A stretch of DNA of 35,211 bases from CAZTAK01 sp964611585. GTDB lineage: Bacteria; Pseudomonadota; Alphaproteobacteria; SHVP01. Numbering within the stretch: position 1 is the first letter of the stretch; each line of letters starts with the position of its first letter. The notes under the pieces were generated by a model. That model saw nothing but the letters and a program-made list of their open reading frames with translations. It searched no databases and was not told the DNA's origin. This document shows positions 7,691-16,092 of this stretch, piece after piece. The stretch lies in the NCBI GenBank assembly GCA_964611585.1, contig CAZTAK010000025.1:1-35211 (forward strand), read 5' to 3'. Position numbers and translations under genes: made by a program.

Positions 7691-9100
7691 TTACACGCTG
7701 TAGTACATCGCGAACTCGACCGGATGCGGCGTGTGCTCGTACTGGTAAATTTCTTCCCATTTGAGCGCGATGTAGCCGTCGATGACGTCGTCGGTGAAGA
7801 CATCGCCTCTCTTCAGGAAATCGCGGTCGGCGTCGAGGCATTCGACCGCTTCGCGCAAAGACCCGCACACCGTCGGCACGTCCTTCAGTTCTTCCGGCGG
7901 CAGGTCGTAGAGGTTTTTATCCATCGGGTCGCCCGGATGAATCTTGTTTTCGATGCCGTCGAGGCCGGCCATCAACATTGCCGCAAAAGAAAGATAGGGG
8001 TTGGCCGCCGGGTCGGGATAGCGCACCTCGACGCGCTTGCCCTTGGGGCTGGTGGCGAAGGGAATGCGGCAGGCGGCCGAGCGGTTGCGTGCCGAATAGG
8101 CCAACAGCACCGGCGCCTCGAACCCCGGAATCAGACGCTTATAGCTGTTGGTGGCGGGGTTGGTGAAGGCGTTGGTGGCCTTGGCGTGCCTGATGATGCC
8201 GCCGATGTAGAACAAAGCCGTCTCCGAGAGATCGGCATAACTCGATCCGGCAAAAACCGGGTTGCCCTCTTTCCAGATCGACTGGTGCACGTGCATGCCC
8301 GAGCCGTTGTCGTCCAGGACCGGCTTGGGCATGAACGTCGCGGTCTTGCCGTAGGCGTGGGCGACGTTGTGAGCCACATATTTGTAGATCTGCATGTTGT
8401 CGGCGGTGCGTACCAGGGTGTCGAACTTGATGCCCAGTTCCGCTTGGCTGGGGGCGACTTCGTGGTGGTGCTTTTCGACCGAGAGCCCCATTTCCGTCAT
8501 CAAGGTCAGCATTTCCGAACGCAGGTCGGCGGCCGAATCGACCGGCGGAACCGGAAAATACCCGCCCTTGATCGCCGGCCGGTGGCCGATGTTGCCACCG
8601 TCGAACTTGCGCCCGGTGTTGTAGGGGCCTTCGGCCTCGTCGACGGAGTAAAATGTGTGGTTCATCGACACGTTGTAGCGAACGTCGTCGAACACGAAGA
8701 ACTCGGCTTCGGGCCCGAACACGGCGGTATCGCCGATGCCGGAATACTTGAGATAGGCCTCGGCGCGGCGCGCGACCGAGCGCGGACAGCGCGAGTAGGA
8801 TTCGCCGGTTGTGGGTTCGACCACGTCGCAGATCAGCACCAGGTTCGGTACCGCAGAAAACGGATCGATCACCGCCGATGCTGCATCCGGCATCAGGCAC
8901 ATGTCGGACTCGTTGATGTCTTTCCATCCGGCGATGGAAGAGCCGTCGAACATCACCCCGTCACTGAAGAAGTCTTCGTCAATAACGCCGCGGTCCATGG
9001 CCAAGTGCTGCCACTTGCCGCGCGGATCGGTAAAGCGCAGATCGACGAATTTGATGTCCTTTTCTTGGATCATTTTCAGGACAGCCGCTGCGTCAGACAT
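7691..9100 (-). CDS. glnA: glutamine synthetase type I
   Basis: A 469-residue GS-I that makes glutamine from glutamate, ammonia and ATP as a cytosolic dodecamer. Seen: MFDGSSIAGWKDINESDM (50-67) of the beta-grasp domain, the glutamate-binding NGSGMHVHQS (265-274), KRLIPGFEAPVLLAYSARNRS (321-341) and the adenylylation loop NLYDLPPEE with Tyr398. The last feature indicates control by GlnE adenylylation. The length is standard. AAGGAAC lies about 10 bases before the ATG. The gene follows glnB by 53 bp on the same strand, the classic alphaproteobacterial glnBA operon, and is probably transcribed from the sigma-54-type promoter upstream of glnB. Confidence 0.97.
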   Translation of the reverse strand: MSDAAAVLKMIQEKDIKFVDLRFTDPRGKWQHLAMDRGVIDEDFFSDGVMFDGSSIAGWKDINESDMCLMPDAASAVIDPFSAVPNLVLICDVVEPTTGESYSRCPRSVARRAEAYLKYSGIGDTAVFGPEAEFFVFDDVRYNVSMNHTFYSVDEAEGPYNTGRKFDGGNIGHRPAIKGGYFPVPPVDSAADLRSEMLTLMTEMGLSVEKHHHEVAPSQAELGIKFDTLVRTADNMQIYKYVAHNVAHAYGKTATFMPKPVLDDNGSGMHVHQSIWKEGNPVFAGSSYADLSETALFYIGGIIRHAKATNAFTNPATNSYKRLIPGFEAPVLLAYSARNRSAACRIPFATSPKGKRVEVRYPDPAANPYLSFAAMLMAGLDGIENKIHPGDPMDKNLYDLPPEELKDVPTVCGSLREAVECLDADRDFLKRGDVFTDDVIDGYIALKWEEIYQYEHTPHPVEFAMYYSV

Positions 9101-9153
9101 GGGATGGCGTTCCTTTTTTTGGCTTGTATGGCGGTAGTTTGGGGGCTTGGGTT

Positions 9154-9492
9154 CTATATCGCCTCGGTCCCAGTTTCGCCAGTGCGAATGCGAATCGCCT
9201 GCTCGACCGAGGTGACGAATATCTTGCCGTCGCCGATGCGGCCCGGGCGGGCGGCGTTGGTCATGGCTTCGATCGCCTGGTCGACCTGAGTGTCGTCGAG
9301 CACGATTTCGATTTTTACCTTGGGCAGGAAATCGACCACATACTCGGCGCCACGATAGAGTTCGGTATGGCCTTTCTGGCGGCCGAATCCCCTGGCCTCA
9401 AGGACGGTAATTCCCTGGAGCCCGATTTCGTGCAATGCCTCTTTCAGTTCGTCGAGCTTGAACGGCTTGATAATGGCTTCGATCTTTTTCAT
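9154..9492 (-). CDS. glnB: nitrogen regulatory protein P-II
   Basis: A 112-residue PII signal protein that reads 2-oxoglutarate, ATP/ADP and uridylylation state and controls GlnE, NtrB and other targets. The T-loop contains the uridylylation site Tyr51 in LYRGAEYVVDFLPK. The B-loop is NAARPGRIGDGKIFV and the C-terminus RTGETGTEAI is typical. I start at the ATG at 9492 (MKKIEAIIKPFKLDE), the family's standard N-terminus; the frame runs open to 9666 but the extension is not PII-like. It is the first gene of the glnBA operon, with a -24/-12 promoter match about 57 bases upstream. Confidence 0.97.
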   Translation of the reverse strand: MKKIEAIIKPFKLDELKEALHEIGLQGITVLEARGFGRQKGHTELYRGAEYVVDFLPKVKIEIVLDDTQVDQAIEAMTNAARPGRIGDGKIFVTSVEQAIRIRTGETGTEAI

Positions 9493-9548
9493 GGGACCCG
9501 ATGTGCACAAAGGAAAGGGTGGCGGATCGCCGTCCGCCCGTGGGAAAT

Positions 9549-9564
9549 TGCACGGCTCGTGCCA
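9549..9564 (-). promoter_or_regulatory. sigma-54 (-24/-12) promoter of glnBA
   Basis: On the minus strand this reads TGGCACGAGCCGTGCA. It matches the RpoN consensus TGGCACG-N4-TTGCA at every fixed position except one T-to-G, with exact 16-base spacing. It places a transcription start near 9537 and a leader of about 45 bases before glnB. NtrC-activated sigma-54 transcription of glnBA is established in related bacteria. I could not pick out a convincing NtrC enhancer site upstream. Confidence 0.75.
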
Positions 9565-10208
9565 TCTCAGATCCATCGGACGAATTGAATAATGACAATT
9601 GGTTATACCGCTTTGTTCATGTTGGCGTGAGGCATGGATTGCCGCTTCGATAGGCACGCTGCACAAGGATTAGGCAGCCCCGCCGCTGGCTTCGAACCGC
9701 CGACCCCGCACCGGAGCTTCGGCCCTGAGGCGCGCCTTGCCGGCGGGCCATCCGGTCCGGCACGGCGACGCCGGAAATGCCGGGCGGGAAGGCGGGCGGA
9801 CCGGCCGAATCCTGTCCTTGAAGACGGCCGGCGCGGGGCGGCGCGGGCGCCCGGTCTTGTCGCCGACGCCAGGATCAGGGGCCGGGCAGGCATTGTCCGA
9901 GTGTCTGCAACTCTCATTTTTCCAGGCCCTGCATTTCGATCTCCCGCCATTCGATCCCCTGCCATTCGATCTCCCGCCATGCGATCGCCCCGGTCTGCTT
10001 GCGCTCGCCGCTAACCTTCCGATTGGGCGCGGCACAATGCGGCGTCCGGTGCCAATGCCGTCGGCTCTGATCCCCGGGCTCGAACCCCTGGAATGACCCT
10101 TCCGCCCGTCCGGGTTGCAAGGTATCCGCCGGGGCCTTGGGTTCGTGGCCGCGCGCGCCGCTTGGTGGTAACGTATGGTCCTTGCTAGGCGTGGCAAAGG
10201 AGAGGTCG
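9565..10208. other. long intergenic region, no gene supported
   Basis: About 640 bases between the glnBA promoter and the exported-protein gene. Open frames on both strands are Arg/Pro/Gly-rich shadows of GC-rich sequence without motifs. The region contains a short 15-bp tandem array (9931-9991). A good ribosome-binding site (AAAGGAGAGG) for the next gene lies at its right end. Confidence 0.5.
9931..9991. repeat. 15-bp imperfect tandem repeat, four units
   Basis: Four consecutive units of the form CCATTCGATCTCCCG occur at 9931-9946, 9947-9961, 9962-9976 and 9977-9991. The first has one extra base and the last is the most diverged. Units carry NCGAT cores. Read on the minus strand the array would encode MAGDR repeats, but nothing else supports a gene there. 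Confidence 0.75.
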
Positions 10209-10637
10209 ATGCGTATTGGGATTTTGGTGGTGGCTATGGGTCTGGCGATTGTTATCTTCCTGGGACCGGGAGTGGCGCGAGCCGAGTCCGGGCGGCTGTC
10301 GATCGAGCTCAACAAAGTGGAGACGTCCGCCAGCGGATGCCAGTTACATCTCGTCGTGACCAACGGGACCACGACGCCCCTGAAGGTGTTTAGCGCCGAT
10401 CTTGCCGTATTCGACACGGGCGGCGTGCTGACCTTGCGCTCCACCATCAGTTTCGGGGGGTTGCGCGCCAACAAGACGCACATCCGGTCTTTCATGCTTC
10501 CCGGTACCGGTTGCAGCGATATCGGCCGGCTGCTGTTGAACGATGTGGTCCAGTGCCAGCCCGTCGACAACGCAAGTCTGGACTGTGCCGCGGTCCTCGA
10601 CGTCAACTCACGCGCCGAAATCGACCTCGTCCAATAG
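10209..10637 (+). CDS. exported protein of unknown function
   Basis: A 142-residue protein with a Sec signal peptide: basic MR, a hydrophobic core to about residue 20 and a likely cleavage after GVARA before ESG. The mature protein of about 117 residues has four or more cysteines (SGCQLHL, GTGCSD, VVQCQP, LDCAAV), which suggests disulfides in the periplasm. The pattern LSIELNKVE...CQLHLVVTNGTTTPLKVFSADLAVFD suggests a beta-sandwich, but I do not recognise a named family. The ATG at 10209 follows AAAGGAGAGG at ideal spacing, so the start is firm. It stands alone. Confidence 0.82.
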   Translation: MRIGILVVAMGLAIVIFLGPGVARAESGRLSIELNKVETSASGCQLHLVVTNGTTTPLKVFSADLAVFDTGGVLTLRSTISFGGLRANKTHIRSFMLPGTGCSDIGRLLLNDVVQCQPVDNASLDCAAVLDVNSRAEIDLVQ

Positions 10638-10869
10638 CATTGCGCGCCAATAGCATCGCGCCGTTGGCGGGCCGGTCCGGCGTTTGTTCCCGGCGCAGGA
10701 TTGTGCGCGTGCCCGGACCGGGGCTGCGGCGGATCGCTGTTTGCGGCTACCGGAATGCCGGTTCCCGGCGCGCAATCCGACAGCGGCGGCGCCTGGAAGG
10801 CGTCGATATCGCAGGCCTTGAAACACTGCCGCTGCTCGATCGCATCCAGGCTGATATAACGCCTCTCCG

Positions 10870-11487
10870 ATGAGCGCCGAACTCTATCTTTCTTTCGTTG
10901 TCGCCACCGCCCTGTTGATTCTGTTTCCGGGGCCGAGCGTGATGTTGACCATCAGCCACAGCCTGGCGTGGGGCCTGCGCAAGGCGCTTTTGTCGGTGGC
11001 GGGGGCGAGCGCTGCGATAGTGGTGCAGTTGTTGGTGCTGGCGGCGGGCCTCTCGACGGTGATGCTGTTCGCCGCGCAATGGTTCGAGGCCATCCGCTGG
11101 GCCGGGGTCGTTTATCTGATCTACCTGGGGCTCCAGAGTTGGCGCGCCTCGCGGGTCGTGACGGCCGACGCAGCGCCGCAGGTCCGTTCCGGCCGCAACC
11201 TGTTCTGGCAGGGGTTCATGGTGTCGCTCGCCAACCCGAAAAGCCTGTTCTTCTACGCCGCGTTTTTTCCGCACTTCGTCGATCCGGCGCGGCCGCCGGG
11301 ACTGCAAATGCTGATCCTGGGCGTCACGTTCCTCGTAATCGCCGCCGGCCTCACGGCGATCTACGCGGCGCTGGCGCACCGCATCGGCGAATTCTTCCGC
11401 GGCGCCCACGGCAGCCGCGTGCGGCTGCGGCTGACCGGCACGGTGATGATCGGGGCAGGCGTGGTGCTGGCGCTGGCGCGGCGCTAG
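10870..11487 (+). CDS. LysE/RhtB family amino-acid exporter
   Basis: A 205-residue inner-membrane protein with about six hydrophobic segments, the standard size of the LysE/RhtB family, which exports amino acids or homoserine lactone-like compounds by proton antiport. The conserved N-terminal FPGPSVMLTISHSLAWGLRKAL (about 17-38) and the mid-protein NPKSLFFYAAFFPHFVDP are present. The substrate cannot be told from sequence. Its TAG stop is the first triplet of repeat copy 2, so the repeat starts exactly at the gene end. Confidence 0.93.
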   Translation: MSAELYLSFVVATALLILFPGPSVMLTISHSLAWGLRKALLSVAGASAAIVVQLLVLAAGLSTVMLFAAQWFEAIRWAGVVYLIYLGLQSWRASRVVTADAAPQVRSGRNLFWQGFMVSLANPKSLFFYAAFFPHFVDPARPPGLQMLILGVTFLVIAAGLTAIYAALAHRIGEFFRGAHGSRVRLRLTGTVMIGAGVVLALARR

Positions 11488-11588
11488 CGCAAATCCCGAG
11501 CCGGCGGAATCGCCGGCGACGACGATTTGCGTTCTATGTCAAAGGGATAGAGCTTTTCGCGTGAGCGTATGCGAACGGGAAAAGCTCT
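11485..11588 (+). repeat. 104-bp two-hairpin repeat, copy 2
   Basis: Same 104-bp element as at 3-106, in forward orientation. Its leading TAG is the stop codon of the LysE gene. Both hairpins are intact. It ends AAAGCTCT followed by AG, so CTAG occurs at both edges of this copy. Confidence 0.9.
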
Positions 11589-11683
11589 AGGCGAGCGCGT
11601 CGCGGCAACTGGCCGCAAAGATTGCGGCGCGTTAGGCTTGGGGCGGTTCAGGCCATGTGGACCAGCGACCGGGAGGGCACACC

Positions 11684-12073
11684 ATGAGCGATCTTGGCGC
11701 CGCGCAATTGAAAGAAGCCGCGATGGAGGGATATTTCGCCACCGTCGACCGCAAGGCGCTGGACGCCGTGCTCGGCATGTTCGTCCCGGACGCGACGCTA
11801 TGTGTGCAGACCGCGAACCAGACCTATGAAGGCCGCGATAGCGGGATCCGTGGCATGTTCGAGGGGTTTTTCGAAGCCTATGCCAGCGTCAGTCACGACG
11901 ATATTGAAATCGTCGTCGATCCGAGCCGTCAGCGCGTGGCGGCGCAGTTCGTTGCCGTCCGCACCACCCCTGACGGCGGCGAGGAACGCGCCAGCAATTG
12001 CAATTTCTTCCACTTCGCCGACGGCAAGATCGCGCACATGTGGATTTACATGAGCGACGATATTTCGCTTTGA
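11684..12073 (+). CDS. SnoaL/NTF2-like domain protein
   Basis: A 129-residue alpha+beta cone-fold protein of the SnoaL/NTF2-like superfamily. Features are an N-terminal helix (LKEAAMEGYFATVDRKALDAVL), then MFVPDATLCVQTANQTYEGRDSGIRGMFEGFF and the C-terminal strands ASNCNFFHFADGKIAHMWIYMSD. Members are small polyketide cyclases, isomerases or ligand-binding proteins, so the specific function is unknown. The start at 11684 is preceded by GGGAGGG at suitable spacing; an in-frame ATG at 11657 lacks this. It has no signal peptide. Confidence 0.85.
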   Translation: MSDLGAAQLKEAAMEGYFATVDRKALDAVLGMFVPDATLCVQTANQTYEGRDSGIRGMFEGFFEAYASVSHDDIEIVVDPSRQRVAAQFVAVRTTPDGGEERASNCNFFHFADGKIAHMWIYMSDDISL

Positions 12074-12098
12074 TCGCGAAGCCGGTTGACGCCCGGCG

Positions 12099-13259
12099 TT
12101 ACAGCACGTTGCGGATGCGTCTCATCGCCTCGCGGATATTGTCGGCCGAATTGACGTAGGAAAACCGCACGTATCCTTCGCCGAAGCGGCCGAAGCTGGT
12201 GCCCGCCACGGTGGCGACGTGCGCTTCGTTCAGCATTAGGTCTTGAAGATCGGCGGAGGCGCGCTTGGTGCCGGTGATATTGGGAAAGGCGTAGAACGCG
12301 CCTTTCGGTGTCACGCACGAAAATCCCGGCAGCGCGTTCAGTTCCTCGACGATGATCTTGCGGCGCTCGTCGAAGGCGCGCACCATTTCGTCGGCCGCGT
12401 CCTGCGGCCCGGTCAGCGCCTCGATCCCGGCCCACTGCGTCGCCGCGTTGACGCAGGAATGATCGTTGATCGCAAGGCGCGTGGCGTGACCGATCAGGCT
12501 TTCGGGCCAGACGCTGTAGCCCAACCGCCAGCCGGTCATGGCGTAGGTCTTGGACCAGCCGTCGAGCAGGATCAGCCGGTTACGGATCGAGCCGTAATCC
12601 AGCAACGTCTTGTGGGCGAGTCCGTCGTAGAGCATGCGCGAATAGATCTCGTCCGACATCACCGCTACTTCGGGCCAGGCGTCAAGGCCGGCGACGAACC
12701 GGTCGAGTTCGGTCTCGGAGACGATGCCGCCGGTCGGATTGGCCGGGCTGTTCACAATAATCAGCCGCGTCGCCGGGGTGATCTGCGCGAGTACTTCTTC
12801 GGCGTTGAACGAAAACCCGGTCTCTTCATGCAATGCCATTGGGACGGGCTTCGCGCCGGTGAAATTGATGACCGATTCGTAGATCGGGAACCCGGGGTTG
12901 GGATACATGATCTCGGCACCCGGCTCGCCGAACATGAGGACCGTGAAAAACATCGTCGGCTTGCCGCCCGGCTGGATCAGAATATGATCCGGATCGACCT
13001 CGGCGCCCCGGTATTTGGCGATGTCCGCCGCCACCGCCTCGCGCAAGGGGCGGATTCCGTTGGCGGGCGTATAGCCGTGGTGACCGTCGGCCAGCGCCTT
13101 TTGCGCCGCCGCGACAATATTCGCGGGCGTTGAAAAATCGGGCTGGCCGATGCCGAGGTTAATGATATCGCGCCCTTCGGCCTTGAGGGCCTCGGCGCGC
13201 GCCAGGATATCGAAGGCGCTCTCGGTGCCGAGCCGCGCCATGCCGCTTGCAAGTTTCAT
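12099..13259 (-). CDS. class I/II PLP-dependent aminotransferase
   Basis: A 386-residue fold-type I aminotransferase of the aspartate-aminotransferase family. Seen: INLGIGQPDFSTP near the N-terminus, YTPANGIRPLREAVA, NSPANPTGG, the cofactor Asp in SDEIYSRMLYDG, the Schiff-base Lys in DGWSKTYAMTGWRLGY, and the substrate Arg in FGEGYVRFSYV. The exact amino acid substrate is not determinable. I prefer the ATG at 13259 (MKLASGMARLG); an ATG seven codons earlier, at 13280, is also in frame. It converges on the SnoaL-like gene. Confidence 0.93.
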   Translation of the reverse strand: MKLASGMARLGTESAFDILARAEALKAEGRDIINLGIGQPDFSTPANIVAAAQKALADGHHGYTPANGIRPLREAVAADIAKYRGAEVDPDHILIQPGGKPTMFFTVLMFGEPGAEIMYPNPGFPIYESVINFTGAKPVPMALHEETGFSFNAEEVLAQITPATRLIIVNSPANPTGGIVSETELDRFVAGLDAWPEVAVMSDEIYSRMLYDGLAHKTLLDYGSIRNRLILLDGWSKTYAMTGWRLGYSVWPESLIGHATRLAINDHSCVNAATQWAGIEALTGPQDAADEMVRAFDERRKIIVEELNALPGFSCVTPKGAFYAFPNITGTKRASADLQDLMLNEAHVATVAGTSFGRFGEGYVRFSYVNSADNIREAMRRIRNVL

Positions 13260-13375
13260 GAGCGCGTTATGCCACGGCACCGCGCGGGCGGCAAAGCCGG
13301 ATCCCGGCGCCTTTACCCGAGGCGCCCTTGGGCTAGACTGGTGGGGAGGTCCTGTTCAAAAGGGGGATGACACCG

Positions 13376-13903
13376 ATGGCGCCGCGCCCGAACGATTTCG
13401 AAAACCCGGCGGATGCCGAACGCGCGGCCCGCGATGCGGCCGAGCGCGAGACGCCCGGCATCAAGACGCCGCCGCCGATCTATTTCGTGGCGACGGTGCT
13501 GGTGGCCGAAGTGGTGCAGGGGGTGTGGTCGCCCTTGAGCTTCGGCCTCGGGGATGCGGGCGTCGCCGCCGGAATCGCCGTCGCGATCCTGGGTGTAATC
13601 CTCGTCGTACTGGCGCTGCGCGAATTCTGGCGCGCCAAGACCTCGGTCGATGTGCGCCGCCGGTCCGAGGCGCTGGTGCAATCGGGGCCGTTCGCCTATT
13701 CGCGCAACCCGATCTACGTTGCGGCGGCCCTGTTGCAAGCCGGCGCCGGAATCGGTTTCGACCGTCCGTGGATCGTGATCGCCGTGTTCGCGGCGCTGCT
13801 GCTGATCCGCTACAGAGTCATTGCCCTCGAGGAACCGTATCTCGAGAGCCGCTTCGGCGACGACTTCCTAGCCTACAAGGCCCGCGTTAGAAGGTGGATT
13901 TGA
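13376..13903 (+). CDS. isoprenylcysteine carboxyl methyltransferase-like membrane protein
   Basis: A 175-residue integral-membrane protein of the ICMT/phospholipid-methyltransferase-like family. Three or four hydrophobic segments are visible (about 37-55, 62-83, 125-145). The C-terminal signature is present: GPFAYSRNPIY and LEEPYLESRFGDDFLAYKARVRRWI, the SAM-binding region. The bacterial substrate is unknown. Two in-frame ATGs compete, at 13367 and 13376; the GGGGG at 13362-13366 touches the first but lies nine bases before the second, so I use 13376. Its end overlaps or abuts the next aminotransferase gene, suggesting coupling. Confidence 0.88.
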   Translation: MAPRPNDFENPADAERAARDAAERETPGIKTPPPIYFVATVLVAEVVQGVWSPLSFGLGDAGVAAGIAVAILGVILVVLALREFWRAKTSVDVRRRSEALVQSGPFAYSRNPIYVAAALLQAGAGIGFDRPWIVIAVFAALLLIRYRVIALEEPYLESRFGDDFLAYKARVRRWI

Positions 13904-13908
13904 ACGCC

Positions 13909-15060
13909 ATGAAATCACCCAACAGCGTTCTCGGCGGCTTCGGCACCACCGTGTTCGAAGTGATGTCGCGGCTTGCGAACGAGCACGGCGCGGTCAATCT
14001 GGGGCAGGGGTTCCCGGACGGAAACGGCCCCGACGATGTCCGCAGCGTTGCCCACGAGGCGCTCGATTCGTCGCCCAACCAGTACCCGCCGATGATGGGG
14101 GTGCCCGAACTGCGCGACGCGGTCGCCGCGCACAACAAGCGTTTCTACGGCCTTGATGTCGAGGCCGCCGAGGTGATGGTGACCTCGGGCGCGACCGAGG
14201 CGCTGGCCGCGGCCCTGTTCGGCCTGCTGGAGCCGGGCGACGAGGTGGTGCTGTTCGAGCCGCTCTATGATTCCTACGTCCCCATTGTCCGCCGCGCCGG
14301 CGCCACCGAGAAACTTGTGCGGTTGGAACCGCCGCACTGGGCATTGCCGGACGATATTGAGTCCGCCTTCGGGCCGCGCACCAAGGCGGTGTTGTTGAAT
14401 TCACCGCTCAATCCCGCAGGCAAGGTGTTTACCCGCGCCGAGCTCGAAACCGTCGCCGCCCTGGCCGGGAAATACGATCTCTACGTGATCTGCGACGAGG
14501 TCTACGAGCATATCTTCTTCGCCGGCGCCGCGCATACTCCGCTGATGACCCTGCCCGGTATGCGCGAGCGCTGCGTACGCATCGGCAGCGCCGGCAAGAC
14601 CTTTTCGCTGACCGGCTGGAAGGTGGGCTACATGACCGCATCGCCCGGCGTGCTGGCGCCGATTGCCAAGGCGCACCAGTTCCTGACCTTCACCACGGCC
14701 CCCAACCTCCAGCGTGCCGTTGCCTACGGCCTCGGCAAGGACGACGCCTATTTCCGCGCACTCGCCGGTGATCTGGAGGCGAAACGCGACCGCCTGCGCG
14801 ACGGGCTGGCGCAAATCGGCTTCGACGCCGCCGATTGCGACGGCACCTATTTCCTCAACACCGATTTCCGGCCGCTCGGCTTCAACGGCACCGACGAGGA
14901 TTTCTGCCGCCACATAACCGTCGAGGCCGGGGTGGCGGCGGTCCCGGTCAGCGCCTTCTATCAGGCGGGCGGCCCGGATCACTTTGCGCGCTTCTGTTTC
15001 TGCAAGGACGACGCGACGCTCGACGAAGCGATTGCCCGGCTTTCTCGGCACTTTTCTTAA
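13909..15060 (+). CDS. aminotransferase, methionine/kynurenine type
   Basis: A fold-type I PLP aminotransferase of 383 residues from the ATG at 13909 (388 from an alternative GTG at 13894). The N-terminal NLGQGFPDGNGPDDV is the hallmark of the kynurenine-glutamine transaminase/YbdL group. Further motifs are NQYPPMMGVPELRDAV, NSPLNPAGKVF, CDEVYEHI, the Schiff-base Lys in GSAGKTFSLTGWKVGY and the C-terminal FARFCFCKDD. Members typically use methionine or aromatic amino acids. AAGGTGG lies about 11 bases before 13909. It follows the methyltransferase gene directly, so the two are probably one transcript. Confidence 0.92.
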   Translation: MKSPNSVLGGFGTTVFEVMSRLANEHGAVNLGQGFPDGNGPDDVRSVAHEALDSSPNQYPPMMGVPELRDAVAAHNKRFYGLDVEAAEVMVTSGATEALAAALFGLLEPGDEVVLFEPLYDSYVPIVRRAGATEKLVRLEPPHWALPDDIESAFGPRTKAVLLNSPLNPAGKVFTRAELETVAALAGKYDLYVICDEVYEHIFFAGAAHTPLMTLPGMRERCVRIGSAGKTFSLTGWKVGYMTASPGVLAPIAKAHQFLTFTTAPNLQRAVAYGLGKDDAYFRALAGDLEAKRDRLRDGLAQIGFDAADCDGTYFLNTDFRPLGFNGTDEDFCRHITVEAGVAAVPVSAFYQAGGPDHFARFCFCKDDATLDEAIARLSRHFS

Positions 15061-15235
15061 AGTCGCGCGCCGATTCTGCCTCCGGCACACTCGGCGCACC
15101 CGGCCTGCGACCGGATTGTGCGGCAAATTCGCGCGCAGGGGCTGGAATCGGCACGGCGGCACACCCCATATCATCAGGCAGGGGTGGAGATCTGGTCGAA
15201 CCGGGAGGACGGACGAACCACAACCGAGATTGAGA

Positions 15236-15695
15236 ATGACCTTGAAAGCGATAAGAACCTGGATAGTGATTGCTGATGGCTCCCGCGCCCGCGTGCTGCT
15301 GAACGAAGGCCCGGGAAAAGGGCTCGAACCGGTGCTCGATCACGATTTCGCGGCAAGCCACCCGCGCACCAGTGAAATCGGCACCGAGCGGCCCGGTCGG
15401 GTACACGAAAGCTCGGGCGTCGGCACACGCCATGCCCTGGAACCGGGCGTCGACTGGCACACCGAAGAAAAGCGCAAATTCGAAAAGGAGGTGGCCAAGG
15501 TCCTCAACGAGGCCGCGCAGAACGGCCGCTTCGATCGGCTTGTGCTGGTGTCGCCGGCAAAAAGCCTCGGTCAGTTCAGAAAGAGTCTCTCCAAATTGGC
15601 GCAGGCGCGCATCGTCGGCGAACTCGCCAAGGACTTGGACCCAGATTTCCGCGCGCGATCTGCCAGGGCACCTCGAAGACGTCGTGGTGCTGTAG
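15236..15695 (+). CDS. host attachment family protein, frameshift near 3' end
   Basis: A protein of about 150 residues of the Host_attach family (Pfam PF10116), first described as needed for attachment of a plant-associated bacterium to its host. It starts MTLKAIRTWIVIADGSRARVL, with W-x-V-x-A-D-x-x-R-A-R, and carries FEKEVAKVLNEAAQNGRFDRLVLVSPAKSLGQFR and ARIVGELAKDLD. The expected C-terminus RDLPGHLEDVVVL is in the +1 frame and ends at TAG 15693-15695. The starting frame runs on through the repeat to 15772. One extra base within the run CGCGCGCG at about 15650-15656 explains this; a sequencing slip is the simplest cause. The TAG is the first triplet of repeat copy 3. Confidence 0.8.
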
Positions 15696-15796
15696 CGCAA
15701 ATCCCGAGCCGGCGGAATCGCCGGCGACGACGATTTGCGCTCAATTTCAAATACATAGAGCTTTTCGCGTGAGCGCATGCGAACGGAAAAAGCTCC
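15693..15796 (+). repeat. 104-bp two-hairpin repeat, copy 3
   Basis: Forward copy of the element described at 3-106. It is the most diverged in the linker (CTCAATTTCAAATACAT) and in the last bases of the second hairpin. Its leading TAG serves as the frame-corrected stop of the host-attachment-family gene. Confidence 0.88.
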
Positions 15797-16092
15797 AGGT
15801 GGCGGTTTCGTTGCGGCGATCGGGGCGGGCGCTGAAAGCGCAAGAAATCCGGGGGTGGCGGGCGCGACGGGTTTCGCACCGGTGCCGGCTCGGCGGGCTC
15901 CGGTTTTGGCGCCATCCACGGACTGCAAGACATCGGACCAGCCTATTCCGAATGAGCGGGCCGTCCCGACGGCGGCGCCATTTGCACGCGCCCGCGCCGG
16001 GGCAACACTTGCACGCGCCCGCGCCAGGGCCATGCCTGAACGGCTTGAACCGCGCCGGTTCAATCCCCTCGGATATTGCTCTATGAGAGGCC
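15797..16092. other. intergenic region with a 17-bp direct repeat
   Basis: No gene is supported in these 296 bases. A perfect 17-base direct repeat, TTGCACGCGCCCGCGCC, occurs at 15982-15998 and 16009-16025 (27-base period). GAGAGG at 16084-16089 is a possible but tightly spaced ribosome-binding site for the next gene. Confidence 0.5.

Noticed and set aside
7577..9289. Long plus-strand frame opposite glnA
   Set aside because: Antisense shadow of glnA; the HVG-rich composition is typical of reversed GC-rich codons.
9603..9980. Minus-strand frame beginning MAGDRMAGDR
   Set aside because: Explained by the 15-bp tandem repeat; the rest is low-complexity Arg/Pro sequence.
9931..9991. Possible CRISPR-like array
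   Set aside because: The units are contiguous without spacers; it is a plain tandem repeat.
10968..11564. Frame ending AQIPSRRNRRRRRF that also appears at other repeat copies
   Set aside because: The shared tail is translation of the 104-bp repeat in one frame, not a conserved protein domain.
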